Positions 50,936 to 58,890 of a DNA stretch of 64,000 nucleotides are shown piece after piece. The notes under the pieces were generated by a model that worked only from the letters and a program-made list of their open reading frames with translations, was not told where the DNA came from and made no database searches. Each line of letters opens with the position of its first letter. Within the stretch, counting starts at the first letter, position 1. The DNA is taken from the NCBI GenBank assembly GCA_963169235.1, contig CAUJCX010000015.1, forward strand, positions 1-64,000, written 5' to 3'. A program made the translations under genes and the position numbers. Source of the stretch: Actinomycetota bacterium. Its GTDB lineage: Bacteria; Actinomycetota; Thermoleophilia; Miltoncostaeales; Miltoncostaeaceae.

Positions 50936-52080
50936 CCCGCGCGACGGTGCGCACCATCGCCGCGCTCGCGTGCGCCGTGACGCTGGCGTTCGCCGCGGCG
51001 GCCTGCTCGGGCGGCGACGAGGCCGGCACCACGCAACCTCCGCAGCTTCCCACCACGGCGGCGACCCCCCGGGCGGCCGTCGCGATCCAGGACGACCGGC
51101 TGGTGAACCTCGACACGCCCGTCGCGGAGCGGATCCCCATGATCGCGGCCACCGGCGCGTCGATGGCCCGCATCGACGTGTTCTGGAAGGACGTGGCGCC
51201 CACGCGCCCGGCCGACCCCACCGACCCGGCCGACCCCGCGTACCGCCTCGACCAGATCGTCACCGGCCTGGCGGCCCACGATGTCCAGCCGATCCTGGCG
51301 GTGTTCAACGCGCCCGAGTGGGCCAGCGGCACCACCACCGTCACCCCGGCCATGCCGTACAACTCCGTGCCCCCCGACCCGGAGGCGTTCGGGCAGTTCA
51401 TGCAGGCCGTGTCCGCCCGCTACTCCGGCGACTTCACGCACGGGGGCAAGAAGCTGCCGCGGGTGCGGTTCTGGGAGCTGTGGAACGAGCCCAACCAGGG
51501 CATCTTCCTGCAGCCCAAGGGCGGCACCGAGGCGTGGCTCAACACGTACGCGGGGATGGTGAAGAAGGGGTACGCGGCGGTGAAGCGCGGCGGCGGCAAG
51601 GACACCGTGGTGCTGGTGGGGGCGACGGGGCCGCGCGGCAAGACGGGCCCGAAGGCGGTGGGGGCGAAGGACTGGCTCAACGGCATCGTCGCGCGCGACC
51701 TGCCGATGGACGCGTACAGCCAGCACATCTATCCCGCGGCCGCGCCGCGCGACGTGACGCCCGCCGTGCCCAGCTGGGCGACCCTGCCCGACCTGATGGA
51801 CATCCTGCACGCGTGGCGTCCCGGCGCCGACGTGTACATCACCGAGGCCGGGTACACCACGGCGCCCACGCCCTACCGCAAGGTGGCGGTGACCGAGGAC
51901 CAGCAGGCCCAGTACCTGCGCGACATGTTCTCGCTCGAGCTGACCCACGACCCACACGTGAAGGCGGTGGTGTGGTTCAACCTGCAGGACAACCCCAACT
52001 GGCCCGCCGGCCTGGTGCGCGTGGACGGCTCCGAGAAGCCCAGCTACGCGGTTTTCAAGGAGATCGCCGCGGCCAAGTGA
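50932..52080 (+). CDS. Lipoprotein glycosidase (clan GH-A, GH39/GH5-like)
   Basis: Protein of 382 residues. A lipobox-type signal (LAFAAAACSG) predicts a lipid-anchored outer-face protein. A TIM barrel follows with the clan GH-A catalytic pair: acid/base Glu in FWELWNEPNQG near residue 185 and nucleophile Glu in VYITEAGYTT near 305, plus YSQHIYP. The substrate is probably a beta-linked glycan. It is the third gene of a coupled lysR-dsbB operon. The mature protein has few Cys beyond the lipid-attached one, so DsbB is not obviously needed for it. Confidence 0.85.
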   Translation: MTRATVRTIAALACAVTLAFAAAACSGGDEAGTTQPPQLPTTAATPRAAVAIQDDRLVNLDTPVAERIPMIAATGASMARIDVFWKDVAPTRPADPTDPADPAYRLDQIVTGLAAHDVQPILAVFNAPEWASGTTTVTPAMPYNSVPPDPEAFGQFMQAVSARYSGDFTHGGKKLPRVRFWELWNEPNQGIFLQPKGGTEAWLNTYAGMVKKGYAAVKRGGGKDTVVLVGATGPRGKTGPKAVGAKDWLNGIVARDLPMDAYSQHIYPAAAPRDVTPAVPSWATLPDLMDILHAWRPGADVYITEAGYTTAPTPYRKVAVTEDQQAQYLRDMFSLELTHDPHVKAVVWFNLQDNPNWPAGLVRVDGSEKPSYAVFKEIAAAK

Positions 52081-52089
52081 CGCCGCGCG

Positions 52090-52872
52090 CTACCCGGCGG
52101 GGTGGGCGCGCACGAACGTGGGGGCGTCGGGCGCCGACAGATGGGGGTCGTACCGGTAGCCCAGGCCCTCGAACTGCGGCAGGTGCGACGGGCGGGCGAT
52201 GCGCTCGCGCACCATCCACCCGGCCATCGCGCCGCGGGCGCGCTTGGCGTTGAAGCTGATGATCTTGGGCGCCGCGTCGCCCTTGCGGTCGAGGAACACG
52301 GGCGACACCACCCGGCGGCCCAGGACGTCGGGGTGGACGGCGCCGAAGTACTCCTTGGAGGCTAGGTTCACCAGTACGTCGGCGCCCGGGCTCTGGTCGA
52401 CGTCGTCGCGCAGGAGATCGGTGATGCGCTCGCCCCAGTAGGCGTACAGCGTGTCGCCGCGGGGCGTCGCCAGGCGCGTGCCCATCTCGAGGCGGTACGG
52501 GCGGATGGCGTCGAGGGGGCGCAGCACGCCGAACAGGCCGCTGATGATGCGCAGCGTCTTCTGGGCCTGGGTGTAGTCGCGCGTGGAGAACGTGGCGGGT
52601 GCGTCGAGGCCGCGGTACACGTCGCCGTCGAACGCCATCAGCGCGGCCCGCTCCTCGGCGGCGGCCTCGTCCCACTCGGCGTACCGGTGGGCGTTCAGCT
52701 GGGCCAGCGCGGGCGACAGCGACATCATCCGGGCGATCTCGGGCGCGGTCTTCGTGGCCATCAGCGCCACCAGCGCGTCGGCGTCGGCCTCCAGGCGCGG
52801 GCGCGTGGTGCGCCGGATCGCCGGGGGCGTGTGGAAGTCGAGCGACTTCGCGGGGGAGAGCACCGCGATCAT
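52090..52872 (-). CDS. yaaA: YaaA/UPF0246-family peroxide stress protein
   Basis: Protein of 260 residues of the DUF328 family. Family marks: the N-terminal MIAVLSPAKSLDF, ALMAFDGDVYRGLDA, LRIISGLFGVLRPLDAIRPYRLEMG, LVNLASKEYF, and NAKRARGAMAGWMV. In Escherichia coli YaaA limits free iron and DNA damage during peroxide stress. ATG 52872 begins the family N-terminus and lies six bases from a TATACA -10; 13 residues of upstream frame are ignored. Confidence 0.92.
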   Translation of the reverse strand: MIAVLSPAKSLDFHTPPAIRRTTRPRLEADADALVALMATKTAPEIARMMSLSPALAQLNAHRYAEWDEAAAEERAALMAFDGDVYRGLDAPATFSTRDYTQAQKTLRIISGLFGVLRPLDAIRPYRLEMGTRLATPRGDTLYAYWGERITDLLRDDVDQSPGADVLVNLASKEYFGAVHPDVLGRRVVSPVFLDRKGDAAPKIISFNAKRARGAMAGWMVRERIARPSHLPQFEGLGYRYDPHLSAPDAPTFVRAHPAG

Positions 52873-52884
52873 GCGCGGTGTATA
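52873..52884 (-). promoter_or_regulatory. Leaderless promoter -10 before yaaA
   Basis: Minus-strand TATACA (52884-52879), six bases, ATG 52872. Confidence 0.5.
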
Positions 52885-52912
52885 GCGCACCCCGCTCACG
52901 CGGGGCCGCACG

Positions 52913-52948
52913 TCAGCGGGCGTCCCGGGGTTCCGGGGCGCCCGCTGA
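52913..52948 (-). terminator. Terminator of DUF11 protein gene
   Basis: TCAGCGGGCG (52913-52922) pairs perfectly with CGCCCGCTGA (52939-52948), with a further CCCGG/CCGGG pairing inside. It lies just past the stop of the gene ending at 52963. Confidence 0.65.
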
Positions 52949-52962
52949 GGCGAGGAGCGTCG

Positions 52963-54765
52963 TCAGCCGGTGACGGCGGGCGTCGCCGGCTGCGTGGTGG
53001 TGTTGCGCACCGTCACGATGGTCGCGCGGGTGGACGCGCCCACGCGGGCGGCGTTCTCGGCCACGGCGGTGGCGGTGTTGGTGCGGGCGCCGGTGGCGTT
53101 GCGGTGGAGCACGAACGTCAGGCGCACGCTGCGGCTCGCGCCGGGGGCCATGCGCGGCACCGACACCACCACGCGGCCGCTCTGGAGCGACACGCCACGC
53201 GGGGTCGCGGCGAGGGCCATGGAGGCCGGCACGGTGTCGGTGATGACCACGCGGCGGGCGTTGACCCGGCCGATGTTGCTCACGCGGATGGTGTACGTGA
53301 CGCGCTCGCCGGCACGCACGACGCCCGGGCCGCGCTTGGTGATGGCGAGTCGCGTGCGCTCGGGGCGCTGGGTCGCCACGGCGACGGGCGCGGGCGCCGG
53401 CGTCACGACGGGCGTCTCGGCGGGGGACCCCGCGGGGGTCGCGTCGGGCGTCTTCGCGGCCACCGGGTCACCGGCCGGCTGCACCGGGGTGGACGTCGCC
53501 GGGTCGGGCGTCGGGGTGGTGCCGCCCTGGCCGCTGGACGTGGGCGGCGTGCAGTCGACCTGGGCGCCCTGCATGCGCTCGTCCATCACCATCTGCTTCA
53601 GCGTGCCGTCGGGCGTGGCCTTGGCGGTGAACGCGAACGCGGAGTGCGCGGGCATGTGCGCGATGGTCAGCGTGACGGTCGTGCCGTCGGCGCTCAGCTG
53701 CGGCGTGCCGACGCCGGTGGCGGCGGCGGTGAAGCCGTTGCCGTACAGGGCGCCCATGCCGCGGGGCGAGCCGGTGACGACCGCGCCGGGCGAGGCGAAC
53801 GTGAGGCCCTGCGCGGCCGTGGCCGTGAACGTGACGTTGGTGAGCTCGCGGTCGGTGCCGCCGTACAGGCGCACGTAGCGGCTGTCGCCCGAGCCCCAGC
53901 CGTCGGCGTTGGTCTCGCCGTCGGCGCCCGTCTTGATGCGGGCCGTGACGTCGGGGGCGCCCAGCGGGAACAGCGTGCGGCCCGCCAGCACGGTCTGGCA
54001 CACGCCGGCGGCGGGCACGGTGGGCGCGGCGGGCTGCGTGACGGCGCAGCCGGCACCCTCGGCGTACTTCGCCGTCAGGTTGGCGTCCACCAGGAAGTGG
54101 GCGTACTGGCCGGCCGCGTCCGGGGCGCCCGGGTTGGCCATGGCGGTGGTGCCGGTGAACGAGTAGATGCCCGCGCTCCCGGCGGGCAGCACGTCCCAGT
54201 GCAGCTCGAACCCGCCGTCTTTCACGGTGACGGTGGGGGCGGGCGCCTGCACGGTGAACCGCGCGTTGCCGTCGAAGCGGCGGTAGAGGTCCAGGTTCGT
54301 CATCGTCGGGGTCGACGGGGTGGCGACGCCGGCGGCGGTGTTGAGCGTCCAGTTGGCGGTGCCGGCCGACACCTTCACCGTCACGTCGTACATGGCGTGG
54401 TCGGTGGCGACGGGCAGGCGGTAGTTGATGGTCTGCCCGCTGAACCAGTGCTGCACCAGGAAGTGGCCGGGACCCTTGACGGCGGGGTACGCGTCACCGG
54501 GGGCGATCTCGTAGATGTAGCCGGCGTTCGAGTAGTCGGGGTACGCGCCGGACACGTCCGACTGGGCGTGCCACGCCACCGCGCACGCCTGAGTGTTGTT
54601 GCCGTTCAACGTGTACGGGTTGGTCGCGGACGCCGTGGACGTCATGCCTGCCAGCAGCGCGGCGGAGGCGCCGGCGACGGCGAGCGCCCGGCCGGGCCGT
54701 CCGGACGTCGCGACGTGGGCGACGCGACGGGCGAACGTGTGCTGGGCGTGGCTGCTGGAGCGCAA
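52963..54765 (-). CDS. Large secreted surface protein with DUF11 repeat
   Basis: Exported protein of 600 residues from a TTG start at 54765 (AAGGGGA upstream). Signal peptide with long basic N-region, cleavage near TSTASATN. The bulk is beta-rich with paired Cys (QACAVAW, GCAVTQ, VCQTVL). A Pro/Thr/Ala linker leads to a DUF11 domain near the C-terminus: ERVTYTIRVSNIGRVNARRVVITDTVP and ASRSVRLTFVLHR. No LPXTG, membrane anchor or wall-binding domain is visible at the C-terminus, so how it is retained is unclear. Probably a cell-envelope or extracellular protein. Confidence 0.75.
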   Translation of the reverse strand: MRSSSHAQHTFARRVAHVATSGRPGRALAVAGASAALLAGMTSTASATNPYTLNGNNTQACAVAWHAQSDVSGAYPDYSNAGYIYEIAPGDAYPAVKGPGHFLVQHWFSGQTINYRLPVATDHAMYDVTVKVSAGTANWTLNTAAGVATPSTPTMTNLDLYRRFDGNARFTVQAPAPTVTVKDGGFELHWDVLPAGSAGIYSFTGTTAMANPGAPDAAGQYAHFLVDANLTAKYAEGAGCAVTQPAAPTVPAAGVCQTVLAGRTLFPLGAPDVTARIKTGADGETNADGWGSGDSRYVRLYGGTDRELTNVTFTATAAQGLTFASPGAVVTGSPRGMGALYGNGFTAAATGVGTPQLSADGTTVTLTIAHMPAHSAFAFTAKATPDGTLKQMVMDERMQGAQVDCTPPTSSGQGGTTPTPDPATSTPVQPAGDPVAAKTPDATPAGSPAETPVVTPAPAPVAVATQRPERTRLAITKRGPGVVRAGERVTYTIRVSNIGRVNARRVVITDTVPASMALAATPRGVSLQSGRVVVSVPRMAPGASRSVRLTFVLHRNATGARTNTATAVAENAARVGASTRATIVTVRNTTTQPATPAVTG

Positions 54766-54948
54766 TGCTTCCCCTTCGTGAGCGTGAACCGTGTGCGCGC
54801 AACGGGGCCACCCCAGGGTGGGTCGTCCCGCCGGTCCCCACTCGGCTATTCGTAGGGCCGTCCTTAGCCCTGGGTACAGCCCACTTCTGGCGACCCGGGG
54901 CTTCCTTACCAGGCGCTTACAAACGGCCCGGCGCGGTTGGCCGACGGC

Positions 54949-55323
54949 CTACGTGATGTGGCTGGCGATCGCGCCGCAGCCGGCGAGCACCCACAACCCC
55001 AGCAACGACGCGGTGAGCCCCGGGGTAGACGCGACGCGCCACAGGGTGAGGCGGCAGCCGCGCATGCGGGTGATGCCCCAGATCACCAACGCGGCCAGCA
55101 CCCAGATGCCGACGACCCCGATCACGGCGTCGTCCCAGCGCATCCCGTCGGTGTCCTTGACGGGCATTTGGACCGAGGAGTAGACGCCCATCCCGACCAT
55201 CAGCGCGATCAGCACCAGGCGCAGCGGCAGGTCGCCGCGGGCCCCGGCCCGGGAGGGCGGGGCGGCCCCCGGGGGCGGTGGGAGCGGGGGCGGCGGTGGC
55301 GGCGGCGTGTGCGTCATCGTCAT
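54949..55323 (-). CDS. Proline-rich membrane protein (124 aa)
   Basis: N-terminus is a near-pure proline run (THTPPPPPPPLPPPP), followed by three hydrophobic helices (about residues 36-54, 70-90 and 103-122). ATG 55323 is chosen; a second in-frame ATG lies two codons later. No motif recognised. It lies upstream of the DUF11 gene on the same strand, but 183 bp separate them. Confidence 0.55.
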   Translation of the reverse strand: MTMTHTPPPPPPPLPPPPGAAPPSRAGARGDLPLRLVLIALMVGMGVYSSVQMPVKDTDGMRWDDAVIGVVGIWVLAALVIWGITRMRGCRLTLWRVASTPGLTASLLGLWVLAGCGAIASHIT

Positions 55324-55434
55324 CACCGTACCCCGCGCGGCATGGGGGCGTTTCGCGTCGGAACGCGGTTGCACGCGCGCACCCTCTGCCTCGTGTCGGT
55401 GCGCGTCGACCCCTCGGCGGGGTTCAATGGGGCC

Positions 55435-56118
55435 ATGGCCTCCTCACCACCGCGCGCCGCTCCCCGCACACCCGACCTGGCCCTGTTCGCCCGGGAGGTC
55501 GCCGATCCCCGGCGGGCCGCGATGCTGGGCGCCCTGATGGACGGGCGGGCGTGGACGGTGGGCGAGCTGGCGCGGGTGGCCGGCGTGGCCCGCAACACGG
55601 CCAGCGGCCACGTGGAGCGCCTGGTGGCCGCGGGCCTCGTCACCGCGACGCGGCAGGGGCGCCACCGCTACGTCACGCTGGCCGGCCAGCACGTGGCGGA
55701 CGCGCTGGAGGCGATGAGCCTGGTGGCGCCTGTCCGCCCCGCCGCGGGCCTGCGTGGCGTGCGCGCCGACGCCGAGCTGGCCGCCGCCCGCACGTGCTAC
55801 CGCCACCTGGCGGGTGCCCTGGGCGTGGCGCTGGCCGATCGCTGGCACGCGCACGGCCTGGTGACCGACGAGTGGGCGCTCACCCCCACCGGCCGGGCGT
55901 GGTGCGAGGACGTCGGCATCGACACGACGCCCGACCCGCGCCGGGGTCTGCTGCGCCCGTGCCTCGACTGGACCGAGCGCCGTCCCCACGCCGCGGGCCC
56001 GCTGGCCGACCGCCTGGCCGCCGCGGCGTTCGCCCGCGGCTGGATCGTGCGGGGCGTGCACCCGCGGGCCGTGGTGGTCACCCCGGAGGGCCGGCGCGCG
56101 CTGGGGCTTGGGGGGTGA
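55435..56118 (+). CDS. ArsR-like winged-helix transcriptional regulator
   Basis: Protein of 227 residues. Residues 12-100 form an ArsR-type winged helix (DPRRAAMLGALMDGRAWTVG, ARVAGVARNTASGHVERLVAAGLVTA, RQGRHRYVTL). The C-terminal 110 residues match the ligand-type region of longer ArsR/SmtB-like regulators with paired winged helices, including RTCYRHLAGALGVALADR, a pattern I associate with MarR/ArsR hybrids; metal-binding Cys pairs are absent, so a small organic ligand is more likely than a metal. Target unknown. Confidence 0.8.
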   Translation: MASSPPRAAPRTPDLALFAREVADPRRAAMLGALMDGRAWTVGELARVAGVARNTASGHVERLVAAGLVTATRQGRHRYVTLAGQHVADALEAMSLVAPVRPAAGLRGVRADAELAAARTCYRHLAGALGVALADRWHAHGLVTDEWALTPTGRAWCEDVGIDTTPDPRRGLLRPCLDWTERRPHAAGPLADRLAAAAFARGWIVRGVHPRAVVVTPEGRRALGLGG

Positions 56119-56161
56119 TGGGCCGAAGTCCCCCCGCCTACGCCGCGCTACTGCCGCAAGC

Positions 56162-56173
56162 TATAATCCGGGC
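56162..56173 (+). promoter_or_regulatory. Leaderless promoter with consensus -10 before vapB-like gene
   Basis: TATAAT (56162-56167), six bases, ATG 56174. A full consensus -10 in a very GC-rich context; no clear -35. Confidence 0.6.
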
Positions 56174-56440
56174 ATGCCCAGGGCTCAGAAGGTGATGATC
56201 TCGATGGACGAGGAGCTGCTGGCGCGCGTGGACCGTGAGGTCGCCAGCCGCCAGACCACGCGCAGCGCGTTCCTCCAAGAGGCGGCCCGTCGCGAGCTCG
56301 GCTGGCCCGACGCGGCAGTGATCGACGCGGCCCTCGAGCGTGGACGAGCCGCCCTGGCATCTGCCGGCGCCTTCGAGTCGGTCGATCTGGTGCGCGCGGA
56401 GCGCGACGGGCGGGATGAGCACGATCGACGTCGTCGCTGA
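56174..56440 (+). CDS. VapB-type antitoxin (ribbon-helix-helix)
   Basis: Protein of 88 residues. The N-terminal RHH DNA-binding fold is seen in KVMISMDEELLARVDREVASRQTTRSAFLQEAARREL, split here as strand KVMISMD and helices ELLARVDREVA and TRSAFLQEAARR. The C-terminal tail would wrap the toxin. Overlaps the PIN gene by 26 bp. As usual for such pairs, antitoxin comes first and probably represses its own promoter. Confidence 0.8.
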   Translation: MPRAQKVMISMDEELLARVDREVASRQTTRSAFLQEAARRELGWPDAAVIDAALERGRAALASAGAFESVDLVRAERDGRDEHDRRRR

Positions 56441-56855
56441 CGCCAACGTGGTCCTCAAGTGGTTTCACGCCTCGGGTGAGGAGGAGGTCGACGCGTCGCG
56501 CGCGTTGCTGGACGCGCACAGGGCACGGTCGGCGAGCGTGATGGTGCTGGACCTCACCGCGTACGAGGTCGGCAACGCGCTCTTGCGGGGACGGGCCCAG
56601 CTGGCCCCCGCGCGCGTGGACACGGTGCTCGGTGCGCTTCGCGACATCTGTCCGTCGGTCCACCTCGACGCGGACGACTGGCGATGCGCGACGGCACTCG
56701 CCTCCGACCACGAGCTCACCGTGTACGACGCCGCGTACGCCGCCGTCGCCCGCAACCGTGGAGCCGTGCTGGCCACCCTTGACCACGCGCTGCTGGCGGC
56801 AGGTCTGGGTGAGCGTCCCCGCGACGTGGCCGCCCGGCTGGCAGCGGACGGGTGA
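56415..56855 (+). CDS. VapC-type PIN-domain toxin
   Basis: PIN ribonuclease of 146 residues. Acidic catalytic residues: Asp in VVADANVVLKWF, Glu in LTAYEVGNALL, Asp in TVYDAAYAAVA and Asp in LATLDHALL. VapC toxins cleave tRNA or rRNA when antitoxin is lost. ATG 56415 is chosen within the antitoxin 3' end; an ATG at 56340 in the same frame would overlap the antitoxin too far. Intact module. Confidence 0.87.
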   Translation: MSTIDVVADANVVLKWFHASGEEEVDASRALLDAHRARSASVMVLDLTAYEVGNALLRGRAQLAPARVDTVLGALRDICPSVHLDADDWRCATALASDHELTVYDAAYAAVARNRGAVLATLDHALLAAGLGERPRDVAARLAADG

Positions 56856-57002
56856 GCCATCATCGCGGGGCGGCGCGGGATGGCGGCGCGCGGCGAGAAC
56901 CCGCCGTGGCGACCGGAACCCGAGTCCCCGCACGGTGCGGAGGTGTCCCCGCACGGTATCCCGGGGTACTTCGCAACCCGGGACGAACCGGCCCGGCGCA
57001 CG

Positions 57003-57029
57003 AAAAAGGGCCCTGTTTCCAGGGCCCTT
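57003..57029 (-). terminator. Intrinsic terminator of tRNA-fMet
   Basis: AAGGGCCCTG (57006-57015) pairs with CAGGGCCCTT (57020-57029); on the minus strand five T residues follow. One of the few classical U-tract terminators in this window. Confidence 0.8.
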
Positions 57030-57034
57030 CGGAG

Positions 57035-57108
<74 letters not shown>

Positions 57109-57175
57109 GCGGAGTAGGAACTATGCCACCGAACGCGGGGTCAGTCAAACCCTCCGGGCCGCCCCTTACCGGTCG

Positions 57176-57358
57176 CTAACGCAGGGCCAGGTAGATGACC
57201 AGGATGATCAGGATGCCCAGCACCGCGTACCCGTAGCGCAGGGCCTTGCGCCGCAGGTCGAACGTGGAGTTGTACGCCGACTTGGCGCGCGCGATCTCCT
57301 CGGGGTCCTTGAGGGGCGGCGGGAAGTCGTCGTCCTCGTCGGGAAAGCGGTTGGTCAT
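57176..57358 (-). CDS. Small single-pass membrane protein (60 aa)
   Basis: Acidic, proline-containing N-terminus (NRFPDEDDDFPPPLKDPEE), a basic stretch, and a C-terminal hydrophobic helix ending IILVIYLALR: a tail-anchored topology. ATG 57358 lies six bases after TAACGT. The pattern is coherent and conserved-looking, but I recognise no family. Confidence 0.65.
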   Translation of the reverse strand: MTNRFPDEDDDFPPPLKDPEEIARAKSAYNSTFDLRRKALRYGYAVLGILIILVIYLALR

Positions 57359-57370
57359 GCCGCGACGTTA
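57359..57370 (-). promoter_or_regulatory. Leaderless promoter -10 before the 60-aa membrane protein
   Basis: Minus-strand TAACGT (57370-57365), six bases, ATG 57358. Confidence 0.4.
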
Positions 57371-57435
57371 CCGCACCACGCCGTCGCCGGCATGCGCCGC
57401 GTGCGGGTGCGGGTGGCGACGGGGCCCCGCAACGA

Positions 57436-57465
57436 CGAAGGGGCCCCCGTGCGGGAGCCCCTTCG
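57436..57465 (-). terminator. Hairpin after sigma factor gene
   Basis: CGAAGGGGC (57436-57444) with GCCCCTTCG (57457-57465), nine pairs plus an inner CCC/GGG. It lies just past the sigma factor stop at 57491; symmetrical, so it may act in both directions. Confidence 0.6.
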
Positions 57466-57490
57466 CGATCGTGCGGTGTCTACGGGTGGC

Positions 57491-58573
57491 TTACGCCACG
57501 TCGCGCAGCTTCTGCGCCTCGGCCAGGGAGGCCAGCTTCTGCAGCGACTGGTTCTCGATCTGGCGGATGCGCTCGCGGGTGACGTTGAACGCGCGGCCCA
57601 CCTCGTCGAGCGTGCGCGGGTGCTCGCCGCCGAGGCCGTACCGCAGCTCCAGCACGCGACGCTCGCGGTAGCTCAGCGTCGCCAGCACCATCTGCAGGCC
57701 CTCCACGCGCATCGCGGAGGCAGCCGACGTCTCGGGGTCGGGGGCGCGGTCGTCCGCGAGGAACTGACCGAACTCCGACTCCTCGTCGTCGCCCACGGGC
57801 TTCTCGAGCGACACCGGCGTCTGCGCGCTGCGCTTGATCGACTCGATCTCGGGCTCGGGGAGCTTGATGGCGTCGGCGATCTCGGCGATCGTGGGCTCGC
57901 GGCCCAGCTCGCTGATGAGCTTGCGCTCAGCGCGGTTGATCTTGTTGAGCTTCTCCACCACGTGCACGGGCATGCGGATGGTGCGGCCCTTGTCGGCGAT
58001 GGCGCGGGCCACGGCCTGACGGATCCACCACGTCGCGTACGTCGAGAACTTGAAGCCCTTGCGGTAGTCGAACTTCTCGGCCGCACGCACCAGGCCCAGC
58101 GTGCCCTCCTGGATCAGGTCGAGGAACGCAAGCCCCTGGTTGCGGTAGTTCTTGGCGATCGACACCACCAGGCGGAGGTTGGCCTCCACCATGTGACGCT
58201 TGGCCTCCTGGTCACCCAGCTCGATGCGCTTGGCCAGCTCGACCTCCTGCTTGGCCGTCAGGAGCGGCACGCGCCCGACGTCCTTCAGGAACAGCTGCAG
58301 CGAGTCGGTGCTCGTCTCGGCCTTCAGGTTGATACGGCGAGGGCGCTCGGCCTCATCGGCCAGCTGCGCCATCTTCTCGCGCGCCTCGGCGTCCTCGAGC
58401 AAATCGATGCCCTGCTCGTCGAGGTGGCTGTAGAAGGCCTCGACGAACCCCGGCTCCATGTCCGCGCTCTCGACGGCCTGCGCCACCTCTTCGATGGAGA
58501 GGAAGCCCTGCTCCTGGCCACGAGCCACGAGGGCACGCATCTCTTCGTTCGCCACCACGTCCTTCACGGTCAC
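57491..58573 (-). CDS. RNA polymerase sigma factor, RpoD/SigA family
   Basis: Sigma70 factor of 360 residues. Region 1.2 (DSLQLFLKDVGRVPLLTAKQEVELAKRIE), region 2 with core-binding and -10 recognition (LRLVVSIAKNYRNQGLAFLDLIQEG and KFSTYATWWIRQAVARAIADKGR), region 3 (GREPTIAEIADAI) and region 4 (LSYRERRVLELRYGL, VTRERIRQIENQSLQKL). It has the size of a group 1/2 factor with a short 1.1 region. The start is decided by a perfect anti-16S match GGAGGTGAT seven bases before GTG 58573; the longer frame to 58597 would contain it. A sigma28-like promoter lies about 126 bases upstream. Confidence 0.95.
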   Translation of the reverse strand: MTVKDVVANEEMRALVARGQEQGFLSIEEVAQAVESADMEPGFVEAFYSHLDEQGIDLLEDAEAREKMAQLADEAERPRRINLKAETSTDSLQLFLKDVGRVPLLTAKQEVELAKRIELGDQEAKRHMVEANLRLVVSIAKNYRNQGLAFLDLIQEGTLGLVRAAEKFDYRKGFKFSTYATWWIRQAVARAIADKGRTIRMPVHVVEKLNKINRAERKLISELGREPTIAEIADAIKLPEPEIESIKRSAQTPVSLEKPVGDDEESEFGQFLADDRAPDPETSAASAMRVEGLQMVLATLSYRERRVLELRYGLGGEHPRTLDEVGRAFNVTRERIRQIENQSLQKLASLAEAQKLRDVA

Positions 58574-58854
58574 TACATCACCTCCGGTACACCACACATC
58601 GTGCGCACGACGACCCCTGCCGGTCCGCCGGCGTTACCTTCACCGCGGGGGTTGACCCAGCACCTTCGATGCCGGCTCCCAGCGGTTGCGGGACCCCCTT
58701 ATCGGCAGACGCGGCGAAACCTTTAGCCCTGACGGAGAATTTTTTCTCCGGGCACCGATTCGACCGTCTGCGTGCGCACGTCTCCATCCAATGATCGGAT
58801 GCTCTCATCCGGCGCTTAACGGCCAGTGAAGTGCGCGTTGCGGTTTTGCTCGGC
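58574..58854. other. Upstream region of the sigma factor gene
   Basis: About 280 bases with no gene. Contents seen: the Shine-Dalgarno of the sigma factor, a sigma28-like promoter at 58699-58725, and a hairpin GGAGAA-TTTT-TTCTCC near 58735-58750 that would form in either strand. The leader of about 120 bases is long for this genome and could carry regulation. Confidence 0.45.
58699..58725 (-). promoter_or_regulatory. Sigma28/WhiG-like promoter before sigma factor gene
   Basis: On the minus strand TAAAG (58725-58721), 14 bases beginning GTTT, then GCCGATAA (58706-58699). The -10 is an exact match to the flagellar sigma28 consensus and the spacing is the standard one. Confidence 0.6.
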
Positions 58855-58890
58855 CCCGCGGAGAGGCCGTCGGCGGCCTCTATCCGCGGG
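58855..58890 (-). terminator. Terminator overlapping TPR gene stop
   Basis: CCCGCGGA-GAGGCCG (58855-58869) pairs with CGGCCTC-TCCGCGGG (58874-58890) with a two-base bulge made by part of the stop codon. Fifteen pairs. Confidence 0.6.

Noticed and set aside
52963-54765. Sortase-anchored surface protein
   Set aside because: No LPXTG-like motif, C-terminal hydrophobic helix or basic tail.
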